IMG/VR virus record: IMGVR_UViG_3300020469_000102
Coordinates: 1 to 38,944 of that record
Length of the DNA stretch: 38,944 nt
From: a virus
Reading direction: 5' to 3' (one strand)
Shown here: piece by piece, positions 22,103-30,666 of the stretch
How positions within the stretch are numbered: position 1 is the stretch's first letter
How the letters are laid out: each line of letters opens with the position of its first letter
Notes under the pieces: model-generated
The model's database searches: none
The model's input: the letters and a program-made list of their open reading frames with translations, nothing else
Told to the model about the DNA's origin: nothing
Translations under genes and position numbers: made by a program

Positions 22103-22443
22103 TATAGTACTCCTGTCCATCTTACGTTATCCTGCCATCCATCTTTAAAGATGTTTCCTCTAGCAAAGTTTTTAGCTGGAGCTTTCCAGGATTTAGCCAT
22201 TAGTAAATCACCAGGTTGAAATGCTTCACCTGTTTTATTGTCTGTTCCCTTTGGTGGGTTTAAAACGATAAATCCATTGCAGCTTCCTTCTCTAACAAAT
22301 CTAATAAAGTTTCTATTAACTTCTACTTCGACCTTTGGTCCTTCTACATGTTCAGCATTAGATCTGATTCTCCAAGCTTTGAAGTCATTCTCCATCTGCT
22401 TAGCTACTGATTCTGCCTGTTTGATTATTTTTGCCTTATCCAT
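22102..22443 (-). CDS. hypothetical protein
   Basis: A 113-residue protein: a helical start (MDKAKIIKQAESVAKQMEND), then a mixed part with EGPKVEVEVNRNFIRFVREG and an end with AKSWKAPAKNFARGNIFKDG. The ATG at 22443 is preferred over one 72 bases upstream because AGGAGTG lies just before it and the upstream start would precede the transcription start. No family recognised. Confidence 0.7.
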   Translation of the reverse strand: MDKAKIIKQAESVAKQMENDFKAWRIRSNAEHVEGPKVEVEVNRNFIRFVREGSCNGFIVLNPPKGTDNKTGEAFQPGDLLMAKSWKAPAKNFARGNIFKDGWQDNVRWTGVL

Positions 22444-22473
22444 AAATTCACTCCTTTTTTGATTTATATAGTT

Positions 22474-22502
22474 ATTATAACAAGTATTGAGGCAAATGTA
22501 CA
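22474..22502 (-). promoter_or_regulatory. early promoter for the 22443-21959 unit
   Basis: Minus strand: -35 TGTACA (22497-22502), 17-bp spacer ending TTGT, -10 TATAAT (22474-22479). The extended -10 TG is kept. The 27-bp repeat 22499-22525 covers most of its -35 box and the DNA upstream. Confidence 0.88.
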
Positions 22503-22525
22503 GTGTTTTCTGCAAAAAACATGCA
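22499..22525 (-). repeat. 27-bp direct repeat, copy 2, with upstream hairpin
   Basis: Exact copy of bases 1-27. Overlapping it, 22507-22513 and 22523-22529 form a 7-bp inverted repeat (TTTCTGC / GCAGAAA) with a nine-base loop, just upstream of the -35 box. Confidence 0.8.
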
Positions 22526-22552
22526 GAAAGTTAGCCTATATATCACTCTGAC

Positions 22553-22629
<77 letters not shown>

Positions 22630-22633
22630 ATTG

Positions 22634-23293
22634 TCAGACAACATCGTCTAGTGGAAAAATGTTATATATAACATCCCCCACAGCTTTTGCTATTTCGATA
22701 TGCTCCTTTTGAGTTCCGTTTTCAGACCGTAATTGTATGTAATGAATCCAAGATCTTAGAGTACCATTTACATACATTCTTGACATTGTTAATCCTTCGG
22801 GTAATACAGCTCTTGCTTGTTCTTTAGCTATACCAGCTTTTACAGCCCATTCATAAGCTTGCTTACACCTTTCGATTACAACTTCTTGATAAGATTCCCA
22901 TACGTAATTTATGGAATCTTCTAATGGTAAATCAATACTATTCTGTCTGTTCTTATTATCTTGTAATCTAGCTTCTCGTGTAGTGAATGACATATCCTGA
23001 GTTGGATCTGCATACCTTTGTGAGAATTCTTGAAAAGAAAAAGATCTGTGTCTTAGTATTTGTCTACCGATATCTCTTGTAGTTTCTATTTCTAAACATG
23101 CACTTACCATTTCCAATGGAGACCAGTGTTTATGTTTAATTAGATATTGTACTAGCTTCTCAGCTGTTTTCTCATTGTTTTGATTGCCAGGATTTGATAC
23201 CCTTGCACAATAAGCGACCAGTTGGAGGAGGTCGTCGCTTAACTCTGTCTCCTCCGCTGGTCGACTATATGATATAAGTTTCACATTAAACAT
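22634..23293 (-). CDS. thyX: FAD-dependent thymidylate synthase ThyX
   Basis: A 219-residue ThyX, which methylates dUMP to dTMP using methylene-THF and FAD. The signature RHRSFSFQEFSQR is at residues 81-93. HWSPLEMV (56-63), a typical ThyX folate/FAD helix, and the C-terminal LRSWIHYIQLR, where a conserved Arg contacts dUMP, are also present. Its presence makes a thymidylate role for the second synthase-family gene at 31384-32070 less likely. No strong Shine-Dalgarno before the ATG. Confidence 0.95.
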   Translation of the reverse strand: MFNVKLISYSRPAEETELSDDLLQLVAYCARVSNPGNQNNEKTAEKLVQYLIKHKHWSPLEMVSACLEIETTRDIGRQILRHRSFSFQEFSQRYADPTQDMSFTTREARLQDNKNRQNSIDLPLEDSINYVWESYQEVVIERCKQAYEWAVKAGIAKEQARAVLPEGLTMSRMYVNGTLRSWIHYIQLRSENGTQKEHIEIAKAVGDVIYNIFPLDDVV

Positions 23294-23296
23294 ATA

Positions 23297-23476
23297 TTAG
23301 TCACTTTTTACCAAAGTGTAAACACCCCATGCGAGGCCTACCCATGCGAGTAGTTTGGCAATACCGCCAAATAAAACTACTGAACCACAGACAACAATTA
23401 GTGAAATTCCATCCCAAGATGTTCTTTCTCCTAATCTATCCATAACCCAGTTTTTTGCGTTTAGTAACATATTCAT
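23297..23476 (-). CDS. 59-residue membrane protein conserved in T4-like marine phages
   Basis: A short protein: an amphipathic start (MNMLLNAKNWVMDRLGERTS) followed by WDGISLIVVCGSVVLFGG and a second hydrophobic stretch ending in a polar tail (VYTLVKSD). It has one or two membrane helices. AAAGGAG precedes the ATG. I recall similar small proteins in many marine T4-like phages; a holin-like role has been suggested for such sizes but cannot be shown here. Confidence 0.75.
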   Translation of the reverse strand: MNMLLNAKNWVMDRLGERTSWDGISLIVVCGSVVLFGGIAKLLAWVGLAWGVYTLVKSD

Positions 23477-23488
23477 ATATTTTCTCCT

Positions 23489-24868
23489 TTATACTTTAAA
23501 GTCTGCATATCGATCAGGACCTTCCCGATCGCCAAACTTATTTATTGGTTTGTCGGGTATCATATCAGACATTATATCTGACTGAGCCGACTCTTCTACA
23601 TCATATAATTTCATGCGGGAACGATCGATACCAATAACAAATCGTTTAAATTTGGTAGGATCGTTATAACGATTTTTCAATTGTTTTACCATTATTTGAC
23701 CTAACTCATCAAGTTCCTCTGTTGATATTAAAGCAAACATTAAATCAGCCGTCGCTGGTAAACCAAATGATTCCGAAGTGTCCTCCAATCCAACATCAGT
23801 ATTACTGAAGCCAGACCTAGTCGTTTGCGTTGCCGAAACGATAGGGACGTTAAATTCGACAGCAAGGCCACGAAGTTCTTCCGCGATTGCTTTGATGTAC
23901 GAATAACTATTTATACTACCACCCATACCTTTCATACGGCTAGATGCACAAATATTTAAATAATCCACATAGATTATATCAGGCAAGAAGTTCTTTTTAA
24001 GCTTTAATTCGTTTAATAAAGCTCTAAAATGGCCAGTATGGGCAGCACCCGTTGGGTACTCTTTAACAATAAGTTTTCCGATTGTGCCTGTAGCAATCTT
24101 TTGAATCTTATTATCAAATACATTTTTAGGTAATGTCTCTAATTGCTGTATCGGTAAATCCATAAGATTAGCATCGATACGTTCAGCAATTCTTTCTTCA
24201 GCCATTTCCATAGTAATATATAAAACATTTTTTCCTTGCTCTAGAATTGATGCAGCACAGTGACACATAAATAAAGATTTACCTACACCAGTACCTGCAA
24301 GAGCAATGTTTAATGTTTTATTTGGCAGTCCGCCTTTTGTAATTTTGTTAAAATAATCTAGATCAAATGGTATACGGTTTTCTTTCCTATTGTAAAAGTC
24401 AAAACGATCTTCTGAATTATCAATGTAATCATGCCCTACAGCTTGATCAAATGAAACTCCTAGGGCAGAAGATAATATTTCAGGTATTGCACCTTCAGTT
24501 TTTTCTTTATCTTTGCCATCAATGATTTGAATTGATTCCATAATAGCATTATATACTGCACGATCTCTACACCATTTTTCTGATTCTTTAATTAGGTAAT
24601 CAGTATCAACATCAGACTTAGATTTAATTTCATTAATAAGATTTGTTGCATTAAGCATGACCTCATCTGGTGCTGATATTTTTCCTAATTCTAACTCTAA
24701 TACTTTACCCGTTGGAAGTTTATTGTGTCTAGCAACAAATTGAGTTACTAGGTCAAAGATAACCTTATGTGTTCCTTCAAAATAATCTTTTCTTAAATAA
24801 GGTACTACTCTTCGGCAGTATTCTTCATTGTGTATTAGATGGTTGAGTATGTGTGTTTGCAGTTCCAA
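23489..24868 (-). CDS. 41: replicative DNA helicase gp41 (DnaB family)
   Basis: A 459-residue DnaB-type helicase that unwinds DNA ahead of the fork. Walker A is in ALAGTGVGKS (around residues 189-198); LYITMEMAEERIAERIDANL is the H1a/arginine region, PDIIYVDYLNI the Walker B, and VPIVSATQTTRSG the H3/sensor. The acidic N-terminus matches gp41. The start is TTG at 24868, supported by GAGGC six bases upstream inside the previous gene (44-bp overlap). Confidence 0.93.
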   Translation of the reverse strand: MELQTHILNHLIHNEEYCRRVVPYLRKDYFEGTHKVIFDLVTQFVARHNKLPTGKVLELELGKISAPDEVMLNATNLINEIKSKSDVDTDYLIKESEKWCRDRAVYNAIMESIQIIDGKDKEKTEGAIPEILSSALGVSFDQAVGHDYIDNSEDRFDFYNRKENRIPFDLDYFNKITKGGLPNKTLNIALAGTGVGKSLFMCHCAASILEQGKNVLYITMEMAEERIAERIDANLMDLPIQQLETLPKNVFDNKIQKIATGTIGKLIVKEYPTGAAHTGHFRALLNELKLKKNFLPDIIYVDYLNICASSRMKGMGGSINSYSYIKAIAEELRGLAVEFNVPIVSATQTTRSGFSNTDVGLEDTSESFGLPATADLMFALISTEELDELGQIMVKQLKNRYNDPTKFKRFVIGIDRSRMKLYDVEESAQSDIMSDMIPDKPINKFGDREGPDRYADFKV

Positions 24869-25175
24869 TCTTTGCCTCTTTGTTTTCTAGTGATTCAGAT
24901 ATTATAAATTGTAATAGTGCACCAATATAATTTTGGAATTTTTCGTTGTTCGTTAATTCCTCTGGTTCACAATTACCAGAGTCGTTTAGATTCCAGTTAA
25001 ATGATAAAGTCGCATTATCGTTTACCACATCTTCTGAAATTGAAACGGCTCCGTATGTAAATATAACATCTTTCCATTTGCCTTTTAATAATTTTATTGC
25101 GTAAAATTCACTTGCAGTGTTTTCTAGCATTTTATAATCATCATTAGATATATTATACATGGTTTCTTTACTCAT
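24825..25175 (-). CDS. conserved protein between UvsX and gp41, unknown function
   Basis: A 116-residue protein: LLKGKWKDVIFTYGAVSISE, LSFNWNLNDSGNCEPEELTN, then FQNYIGALLQFIISESLEN and a polar tail. Small acidic beta/alpha proteins at this place occur in marine T4-like phages (recalled). The ATG at 25175 overlaps the uvsX stop (ATGAGTAA) without a Shine-Dalgarno. A perfect early promoter spans its first codons, so transcripts from that promoter cannot use this start. Confidence 0.7.
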   Translation of the reverse strand: MSKETMYNISNDDYKMLENTASEFYAIKLLKGKWKDVIFTYGAVSISEDVVNDNATLSFNWNLNDSGNCEPEELTNNEKFQNYIGALLQFIISESLENKEAKIGTANTHTQPSNTQ

Positions 25176-25180
25176 GTACA
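25152..25180 (-). promoter_or_regulatory. early promoter embedded in the uvsX / 24825-25175 gene junction
   Basis: Minus strand: -35 TGTACA (25175-25180), 17-bp spacer ending CCATG, -10 TATAAT (25152-25157). The -35 lies in the last codons of uvsX and the -10 encodes Tyr7-Asn8 of the next gene. It would give gp41 and thyX a promoter independent of peroxiredoxin, bS21 and uvsX. Confidence 0.75.
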
Positions 25181-26226
25181 GTGTTATCTGGGTCTATTTC
25201 AACATCTAGCAATGGCTTATGTCCGATTGAATAATAGCTTTTAACAAATTTCTTAAAGTCTGTTTCTTTAAAAATTGGATCCCAAAATTCTTTTGTAAGT
25301 GTATCTTTTTCTCTTACTTTAGGTTCCATGACTTCTCCAGTAGCATGATCCACTCTTGCATACCAACCAACATTTGGTTTAGCAACATAACCTCCAGCAA
25401 GTCCTACATCTAGCAATCCGCCATAAGGTGCAATTCCGCCTTCCCATGTAACTGCAACTGGAATCTTAGATTTTTCTTTAACAAACCTAGATTTTTCTAC
25501 ATTAATAATAAAGTTATAGCCTTTAACTTCTCCGCCTTTTTTCTGTTGCTGTCTTCCAACAATCCAGATATTATCTGCAGAGTAGTAAATGCCAGTTCCG
25601 CCTGAAACAATTGCTTTAGGGAACAAACCAATTTCTTGGTATGTATGATTAACAGCAAGTAAAGGAATGTTCTTCATGGTTAGATAAGGAGTGACCATTC
25701 TAAACAATCCCTTTAATGCTTTAGCTCTTGACATATCTGCTACTGACTTTTCGTTTAATGCATCTTCTAATTCTTTCTTAGATGCTAAGTTACCAATTGA
25801 ATCAATAACAACTATTACTTTATCGTTTCTTTCAATGGTATCTAATTGATTAACTAAATCAAATTTTAATTGCTCAACATCTGTAATTGGTGTGTGTAAT
25901 ACTCTAGATGTATCAATACCAAATGCTTCAAAATATGATTGTGGTGAACCAAATTCTGAATCATAAAACATTAATACTGCATCATCGTGTTCTTTTAAAT
26001 AAGCACTAGCCATTAGTAAAGCAAATGATGTTTTAAAGTGTTTACTTGGACCAGCTAAAACTGTAAGACCAGAAGTCAATCCTCCATCAATATCACCTGA
26101 TAGTGCAACATTCACCATTGGTACATCTGTTGTTACCATTTCTTTTTCGCCAAAATAAATAGATTTATCTAGTACTTCAGTACCTTTAATTCTACTATTC
26201 TTTTTTAATTTATCCATTATTGACAT
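25168..26226 (-). CDS. uvsX: UvsX recombinase (RecA family)
   Basis: A 352-residue RecA-like recombinase that coats single-stranded DNA and drives strand exchange in recombination-dependent replication. Walker A is GPSKHFKTS (around residues 59-67, the T4 UvsX variant of GPESSGKT), Walker B VIVVIDSIGNL, and PLLAVNHTYQEIG and VSGGTGIYYSAD are the conserved DNA-binding loops. GGAG lies eight bases before the ATG, within the end of bS21. Confidence 0.95.
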   Translation of the reverse strand: MSIMDKLKKNSRIKGTEVLDKSIYFGEKEMVTTDVPMVNVALSGDIDGGLTSGLTVLAGPSKHFKTSFALLMASAYLKEHDDAVLMFYDSEFGSPQSYFEAFGIDTSRVLHTPITDVEQLKFDLVNQLDTIERNDKVIVVIDSIGNLASKKELEDALNEKSVADMSRAKALKGLFRMVTPYLTMKNIPLLAVNHTYQEIGLFPKAIVSGGTGIYYSADNIWIVGRQQQKKGGEVKGYNFIINVEKSRFVKEKSKIPVAVTWEGGIAPYGGLLDVGLAGGYVAKPNVGWYARVDHATGEVMEPKVREKDTLTKEFWDPIFKETDFKKFVKSYYSIGHKPLLDVEIDPDNTVHE

Positions 26227-26227
26227 A

Positions 26228-26479
26228 TTATTTTCTCCTATATGCTCCTAGCTGTTGTGATCTTTCGTATTTACGAGTTCTTGCAATAGCTTCTTTTTTC
26301 TTTCTTCTACGTTTTTGTGCTGGCTTTTCAAAGAATTCTCTTTTACGAACCTCTTGCACGATACCAGCTCTATCACATTGCTTTTTAAACTTTCTTAACG
26401 CTATTTCAAAAGGCATTGGTTTAGATGGTCTTTTATCTCTAGGATTTCTATTCCTAGCTTTTAAATCTACACTAGGCAA
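26228..26479 (-). CDS. rpsU: ribosomal protein bS21 homologue
   Basis: An 83-residue protein whose centre ([20 protein letters not shown], then [20 protein letters not shown]) matches bS21 of the small ribosomal subunit. It adds about 15 residues at the N-terminus. bS21 lies at the anti-Shine-Dalgarno region and affects initiation; phage copies may favour phage mRNAs, as proposed for aquatic phages. It starts at TTG 26479 behind GGAGGAG, inside the end of the peroxiredoxin gene. Confidence 0.9.
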   Translation of the reverse strand: MPSVDLKARNRNPRDKRPSKPMPFEIALRKFKKQCDRAGIVQEVRKREFFEKPAQKRRRKKKEAIARTRKYERSQQLGAYRRK

Positions 26480-26975
26480 CGAACTCCTCCCCTGGCTCCC
26501 AACTGCATCCAGTTAAGCCTCCAGCTTTGAGTGCCTTTAATGTTCTTAATACTTCTTGTGCATTTCTGCCAGTATCAAGTGCATTTACAGACACATGTTG
26601 AATAACTTGGTAAGGGTCAACAATAAAGGTTGCTCTATAACAAACTCCATCGTCTTCATTTACAATACCAAGTGAGTGACTTAATCCTAAGCCACAATCT
26701 GCAGCAAGTGAATGTTGAATATTGCCGATTAGTGTATTTTCTTGTTTCCAAGCTAATTTACAAAACTCGTTATCTCCACTTAGCCCAATTACATTTGCTT
26801 CATCTACTAAAATATCCATTGCAGATATCTCGGTTGGACAAATAAATGTAAAATCTTTTGGATAAAAATAAATAACATTCCAATAGTGTTTAACTAACTC
26901 ACATGGACCCATGTTATTTTCTTTATCGATTCCCATTAAATTAAATTCTGGGAATTGTTTACCTACTGTTAACAT
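26472..26975 (-). CDS. 2-Cys peroxiredoxin (AhpC/Prx type)
   Basis: A 167-residue peroxiredoxin that reduces hydrogen and organic peroxides. The peroxidatic Cys46 lies in [12 protein letters not shown], with Thr and Arg of the active site ([16 protein letters not shown]), and the resolving Cys157 in [11 protein letters not shown] reductant (host thioredoxin or phage glutaredoxin) is needed. It is first in the unit with bS21, uvsX, gp41 and thyX, driven by its own early promoter. AGGAG precedes the ATG. Protection during infection is an inference. Confidence 0.93.
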   Translation of the reverse strand: MLTVGKQFPEFNLMGIDKENNMGPCELVKHYWNVIYFYPKDFTFICPTEISAMDILVDEANVIGLSGDNEFCKLAWKQENTLIGNIQHSLAADCGLGLSHSLGIVNEDDGVCYRATFIVDPYQVIQHVSVNALDTGRNAQEVLRTLKALKAGGLTGCSWEPGEEFVA

Positions 26976-26999
26976 ATTTTCTCCTAATTAATATATACT

Positions 27000-27028
27000 A
27001 TTATACCATACTTTAGTCGGTTTGTACA
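27000..27028 (-). promoter_or_regulatory. early promoter for the peroxiredoxin-bS21-uvsX unit
   Basis: Minus strand: -35 TGTACA (27023-27028), 17-bp spacer ending TATGG, -10 TATAAT (27000-27005). The -35 box lies inside the last codons of the UDP-glucose dehydrogenase gene (stop 27013-27015). Confidence 0.9.
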
Positions 27029-27885
27029 TGGTTAAATTGAATATTTTGTTCCTTTTCTCTATCATCTCTTTCGTATTGAGATCTATAATTATTATTTATC
27101 TCAATTGCTTTATTTAAAAGAGTTAATTCTTTAGAATACTTTGAAAAAGCCAATGTATCTTTAGGGAAACATGCTCCTCCGTATCCTTGCTTTCCATCAA
27201 ATCCTGGAACCTTAGTATGTGATGGTGCAATCCTTTCATCAGCTCCAACTGCTTTAATAATTTTATTAAAGTTTACATTACCATGTGATTTACACACATC
27301 GTATAGCTGATTAAAGAAAGTAACTTTTGTAGCTAAAAACGAGTTAATTGTATATTTAACAAATGATGCTTCTTCTAAAGTCATATGATATGATGGGCAC
27401 CAATTACATAAGCTATATTTATCATAATAACTTTCTAGCAATTCCGTTTGATCTTCGTTGCCACCAAAGATGTGAAACTCTGGATTTACAAATTGTTCAC
27501 ATGCTGATTTTTCTGTCAGAAATTCTGGATTATATACTACATTACACATTCCAGTATACATTTCTATAACGCTTGGTGTTACTGTAGATTTTATGACAAT
27601 TAAAGTTTCTTTACTGCAGTTAGATAACATGCTCATTACTGAATCTAATATGCTAGTATCAATGTCTCCATCATCTCCCATTGGAGTAGGAACACATACG
27701 AATATTAAATCAGCATTGGAATTAACTAGCTTTTCAGTATCTAGTGGTGTATTACCATATTTTGGATCTATAATTTTTTTGTGAACTTTAGTATTTGAAA
27801 ATCCATAATCAACTGCTTTACCTACAAAGCCATGACCTATAATTCCTAATCTTAATCTTCCTTCTAGTAATTCTGCTATTTTCAT
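27013..27885 (-). CDS. UDP-glucose/GDP-mannose 6-dehydrogenase family
   Basis: A 290-residue NAD-dependent sugar-nucleotide dehydrogenase. The Rossmann start is RLGIIGHGFVGKAVDYGF, followed by LIFVCVPTPMGDDGDID, YNPEFLTEKSA, and the catalytic Cys in GYGGACFPKD. The family oxidises UDP-glucose to UDP-glucuronate. It is shorter than bacterial Ugd (about 390-440) and appears to lack most of the C-terminal domain. The ATG at 27885 has GGAGG upstream and overlaps the previous stop (ATGA). Last gene of the hypermodification-like operon. Confidence 0.88.
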   Translation of the reverse strand: MKIAELLEGRLRLGIIGHGFVGKAVDYGFSNTKVHKKIIDPKYGNTPLDTEKLVNSNADLIFVCVPTPMGDDGDIDTSILDSVMSMLSNCSKETLIVIKSTVTPSVIEMYTGMCNVVYNPEFLTEKSACEQFVNPEFHIFGGNEDQTELLESYYDKYSLCNWCPSYHMTLEEASFVKYTINSFLATKVTFFNQLYDVCKSHGNVNFNKIIKAVGADERIAPSHTKVPGFDGKQGYGGACFPKDTLAFSKYSKELTLLNKAIEINNNYRSQYERDDREKEQNIQFNHVQTD

Positions 27886-28625
27886 AGATCCTCCAAAATG
27901 TGAAATTGCGGATTCCAACCATAAATTTTTAATATTGTTGGATCAGCACATGTGTGTTCTCTTTCGCCAGTTACTTCTTTTATTGGTAAGTTATTACCTG
28001 GCCATATTTTATTTGCCATATCTGCTACGTTTACTGGTTTTCCATTACCTACATCAATTGCTTTAAACTTATTTGACATATCCCAAAAGTTTTCAATGCA
28101 GATATGTATTGCTGAGCAAACATCTGCTACATGTGTCCAATCTCTAGTATGATTAGTTAAATAAGTTAGTGATGGATCTTTTCTTAATAAAGCGTCATAT
28201 AACATATCTTTTCTACTATCAGGTCCATAAACAGTATGGAATCTTAATCCAATAGAGTTTACATCTTTTGCAATATGTTCCATAGCCCATTTAGTAGTTG
28301 CGTATGGTGATTGCCACCATTCATATACTGATGATGAAGATGCATATATAATTGGAACATCTTGTTCTTTACATGCATCAAAAAGATATTGTGATGCAAT
28401 AACATTTGTATGCCAATATTCTTCTGGTTCTTCGTGTGATTTACGTACTCCAGCTAATGCTGCTAAATGTATAACCATATCAAATAAAGATACATCTATA
28501 TTTTTTGCGTCTCTAATATCGCCAGTATATTCTGTGATATCGTATTTGTTATAATAGGTATCTAGGAAATGATTTGCTATAAACCCTTTTCTGTGTCCTT
28601 GAGTACCTGTTAATAAAATTTTCAT
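27882..28625 (-). CDS. NAD-dependent sugar-nucleotide epimerase/dehydratase (extended SDR)
   Basis: A 247-residue extended short-chain dehydrogenase. The nucleotide site is LLTGTQGHRKGFIA; VIHLAALAGVRKS and ASSSSVYEWW follow, and the catalytic Tyr/Lys pair is in YATTK. These enzymes epimerise, dehydrate or decarboxylate UDP- or GDP-sugars. Coupled to a UDP-glucose dehydrogenase, it could convert UDP-glucuronate to another uronate or a pentose. GGAGG precedes the ATG. Exact substrate unknown. Confidence 0.88.
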   Translation of the reverse strand: MKILLTGTQGHRKGFIANHFLDTYYNKYDITEYTGDIRDAKNIDVSLFDMVIHLAALAGVRKSHEEPEEYWHTNVIASQYLFDACKEQDVPIIYASSSSVYEWWQSPYATTKWAMEHIAKDVNSIGLRFHTVYGPDSRKDMLYDALLRKDPSLTYLTNHTRDWTHVADVCSAIHICIENFWDMSNKFKAIDVGNGKPVNVADMANKIWPGNNLPIKEVTGEREHTCADPTILKIYGWNPQFHILEDL

Positions 28626-29836
28626 AAAAATGCCTCCAAGCTATTTTCATCTCTATCATAATCATATTTTTTAGCTAAATTATTTTGAAATAAGTATTTA
28701 GTTTCAACTAAATCTCTTCTATTTTCTAACACTGCTTTTACTTCAGTTGCCATATCTTTAGCTGTTGCAAATGGAACATTTTGACATATATGATTATAGT
28801 TTTTCATAGGATCAATAACTTCTAAATCAGTTGGTAATCCCATAATAGCTTTAGCTTCATCAATGTTTAAGTATCTATCTTCAATTGGATGAGCTACTAC
28901 TTTAGGTAAATGAACTACAAATGCTCCAATATAATTAACTGGAATAATTGTACCTCTTAACATAATATTTCCGCCTGCTTCTAATTTTGCATGTTTACGT
29001 CTAGCTTTTGCAGCTTCTCTTTCAAACTCTGGATATTCATCCATCCATTCAGCAATTGTTCCATGTTTAATTCCCATTTTCATTAACCTAGATTCAATGG
29101 TTACAGATTTTTCTTCGTCCTTTACTGATTGCGAATACTCATAATGGGACATTCCACCTTTTACAACTTCTAGCATATATCTGTAATAAGGATCATCTTT
29201 ACTTGGTGTCTTTTTGTTTAGTACTTCCGTTTGAAAGTTACTTTTTACACTAAGTATTAACTCTTGAATTGTTGGTCTTTCTTTATCAAAATAATTTAGT
29301 ACTGGAATTTGATCTCCAAAATGCTTTTTGTCCCAGAAAAAGAAGAATGTCCTTTTTCGATATTGAGGACTGCCATGATTTAAACTCTTTGTTAAATAAA
29401 TCGAGAAGTTGTACCCATTTTCTTGGCCAAGTTGATACAACTTCTCTCTCATGAATGCACCTATCTTTCCGGCTAGACCTGGTGCATTCTCTCCCCACAG
29501 TACTTTTGGTCTAACCTCTTGTAAAACAAACTCGGATGATTTTTCCATCCATTGATTATTTTCGTTTTGTTCACCGTGTGAATTATGATATGTGCTTAAA
29601 CCAGCACATGGACATACAGATGACACAACATCAACCTGTTCTAATTTTACGTTAGGTTCTTCATCTAAAACATGATATGGAATACTTAACCCTTGTTCAT
29701 AATAATGCTTAATTAAGTGTTCTTCATTTCCCATAAATCCAGAATATGTCATTAGATATTCTGGCTTTTTTCCATAAGCTTCGTCTGAAGCTAAAATTTC
29801 ACCACCAATTAGTGGTACTATACCTGCGTGTTTCAT
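28622..29836 (-). CDS. DNA cytosine-C5 methyltransferase-like protein
   Basis: A 404-residue protein with C5-methyltransferase landmarks: VCPCAGLSTY (around residues 74-83, motif IV, Cys77 the likely nucleophile, but A replaces the usual Q of PCQ), GENAPGL (motif VI-like), QYRKRTFFFF (motif VIII, QxRxR) and NHICQNVPFATA (motif X). The N-terminal SAM motif is divergent (GIVPLIGGEILASDEAYG). It may methylate cytosine in phage DNA or have been adapted for hypermodification. It overlaps both neighbours by ATGA. Confidence 0.8.
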   Translation of the reverse strand: MKHAGIVPLIGGEILASDEAYGKKPEYLMTYSGFMGNEEHLIKHYYEQGLSIPYHVLDEEPNVKLEQVDVVSSVCPCAGLSTYHNSHGEQNENNQWMEKSSEFVLQEVRPKVLWGENAPGLAGKIGAFMREKLYQLGQENGYNFSIYLTKSLNHGSPQYRKRTFFFFWDKKHFGDQIPVLNYFDKERPTIQELILSVKSNFQTEVLNKKTPSKDDPYYRYMLEVVKGGMSHYEYSQSVKDEEKSVTIESRLMKMGIKHGTIAEWMDEYPEFEREAAKARRKHAKLEAGGNIMLRGTIIPVNYIGAFVVHLPKVVAHPIEDRYLNIDEAKAIMGLPTDLEVIDPMKNYNHICQNVPFATAKDMATEVKAVLENRRDLVETKYLFQNNLAKKYDYDRDENSLEAFL

Positions 29837-30666
29837 CCTAAAAAATTCTCCAATGATGATGCGTTTTTAGCTTTAATTGCATCTTTATAAGCTTTTGACC
29901 ATTGAATAAAACAAGTAACTCGTTCTTCTCCTTTCCATGGTCCATTTGCTAATACTTTAGTTTTTAATGCTACGTAATCTGGGTACATTTCAGCTAATTG
30001 TCTGTGTACTTGATTACTTAATTCAACTGTTCTATATTCTGAACAACCTCCTTTTGCATTAGTGGCCGATATAGAAACCCTATATCTTGTTGTAATTCTA
30101 TTAGCAAATCCTTGTGTTAACAGCTGTAGATTAGCATGGAAATCTTGAGAAGTTTGTAACTTATCCCATACAATATTTCTTGGTAGATTTTTTGAATCAA
30201 AGTAACAATTAGTCATAATCCTTACATTGTTTTGATGAGGCCAATATTTTAAATCTGGTACTACCCATGATGTTGAGAATCCGCCATGATAGATTTGTTC
30301 CTCGTCGCACCATTTATCAAATGTGTCAAATGCATCGTCATATTCTTCATCAGTCATATCACGAGTTTCCCATTTGGTATCTATATGCTCTGGTGCTGGA
30401 CCTTTATATTTAAAGTATTCCATATCATCATCGAGTACCATATGTCTCGTACTATAAAACTCATCCCAAATCCATTGTCTCGTAGGTGATAACCCTTTAA
30501 TAGATGCTGGTAATTCGAGAACTTTGTCCCCATATATATCGCGCATTTCATCAACCTCGTGAGGTTGTACTGTAAATTTAACTTTTTGTTTCCATTTTTC
30601 AGGTAGATTATCATAAGTTTTTTGTTTATGAATTCTTCCTAATGTTGGTATAATCAAATGTTCCAT
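29833..30666 (-). CDS. glycosyltransferase, TET-associated (TAGT/GREB1-like) type
   Basis: A 277-residue protein resembling the glycosyltransferases found with TET/JBP and base-modification genes in phages. It starts HLIIPTLGRIHKQKTYDNLP, has LPASIKGLSPTRQWIWDEFY, and a DxD-like metal site LDDDMEYF at residues 78-85. SISATNAKGGCSEYRTVEL lies in the C-terminal part. The family is thought to add sugar to hydroxymethylated bases in DNA. The donor may come from the two sugar-nucleotide enzymes downstream. Family call from pattern memory; GGAG precedes the ATG. Confidence 0.7.
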   Translation of the reverse strand: MEHLIIPTLGRIHKQKTYDNLPEKWKQKVKFTVQPHEVDEMRDIYGDKVLELPASIKGLSPTRQWIWDEFYSTRHMVLDDDMEYFKYKGPAPEHIDTKWETRDMTDEEYDDAFDTFDKWCDEEQIYHGGFSTSWVVPDLKYWPHQNNVRIMTNCYFDSKNLPRNIVWDKLQTSQDFHANLQLLTQGFANRITTRYRVSISATNAKGGCSEYRTVELSNQVHRQLAEMYPDYVALKTKVLANGPWKGEERVTCFIQWSKAYKDAIKAKNASSLENFLG

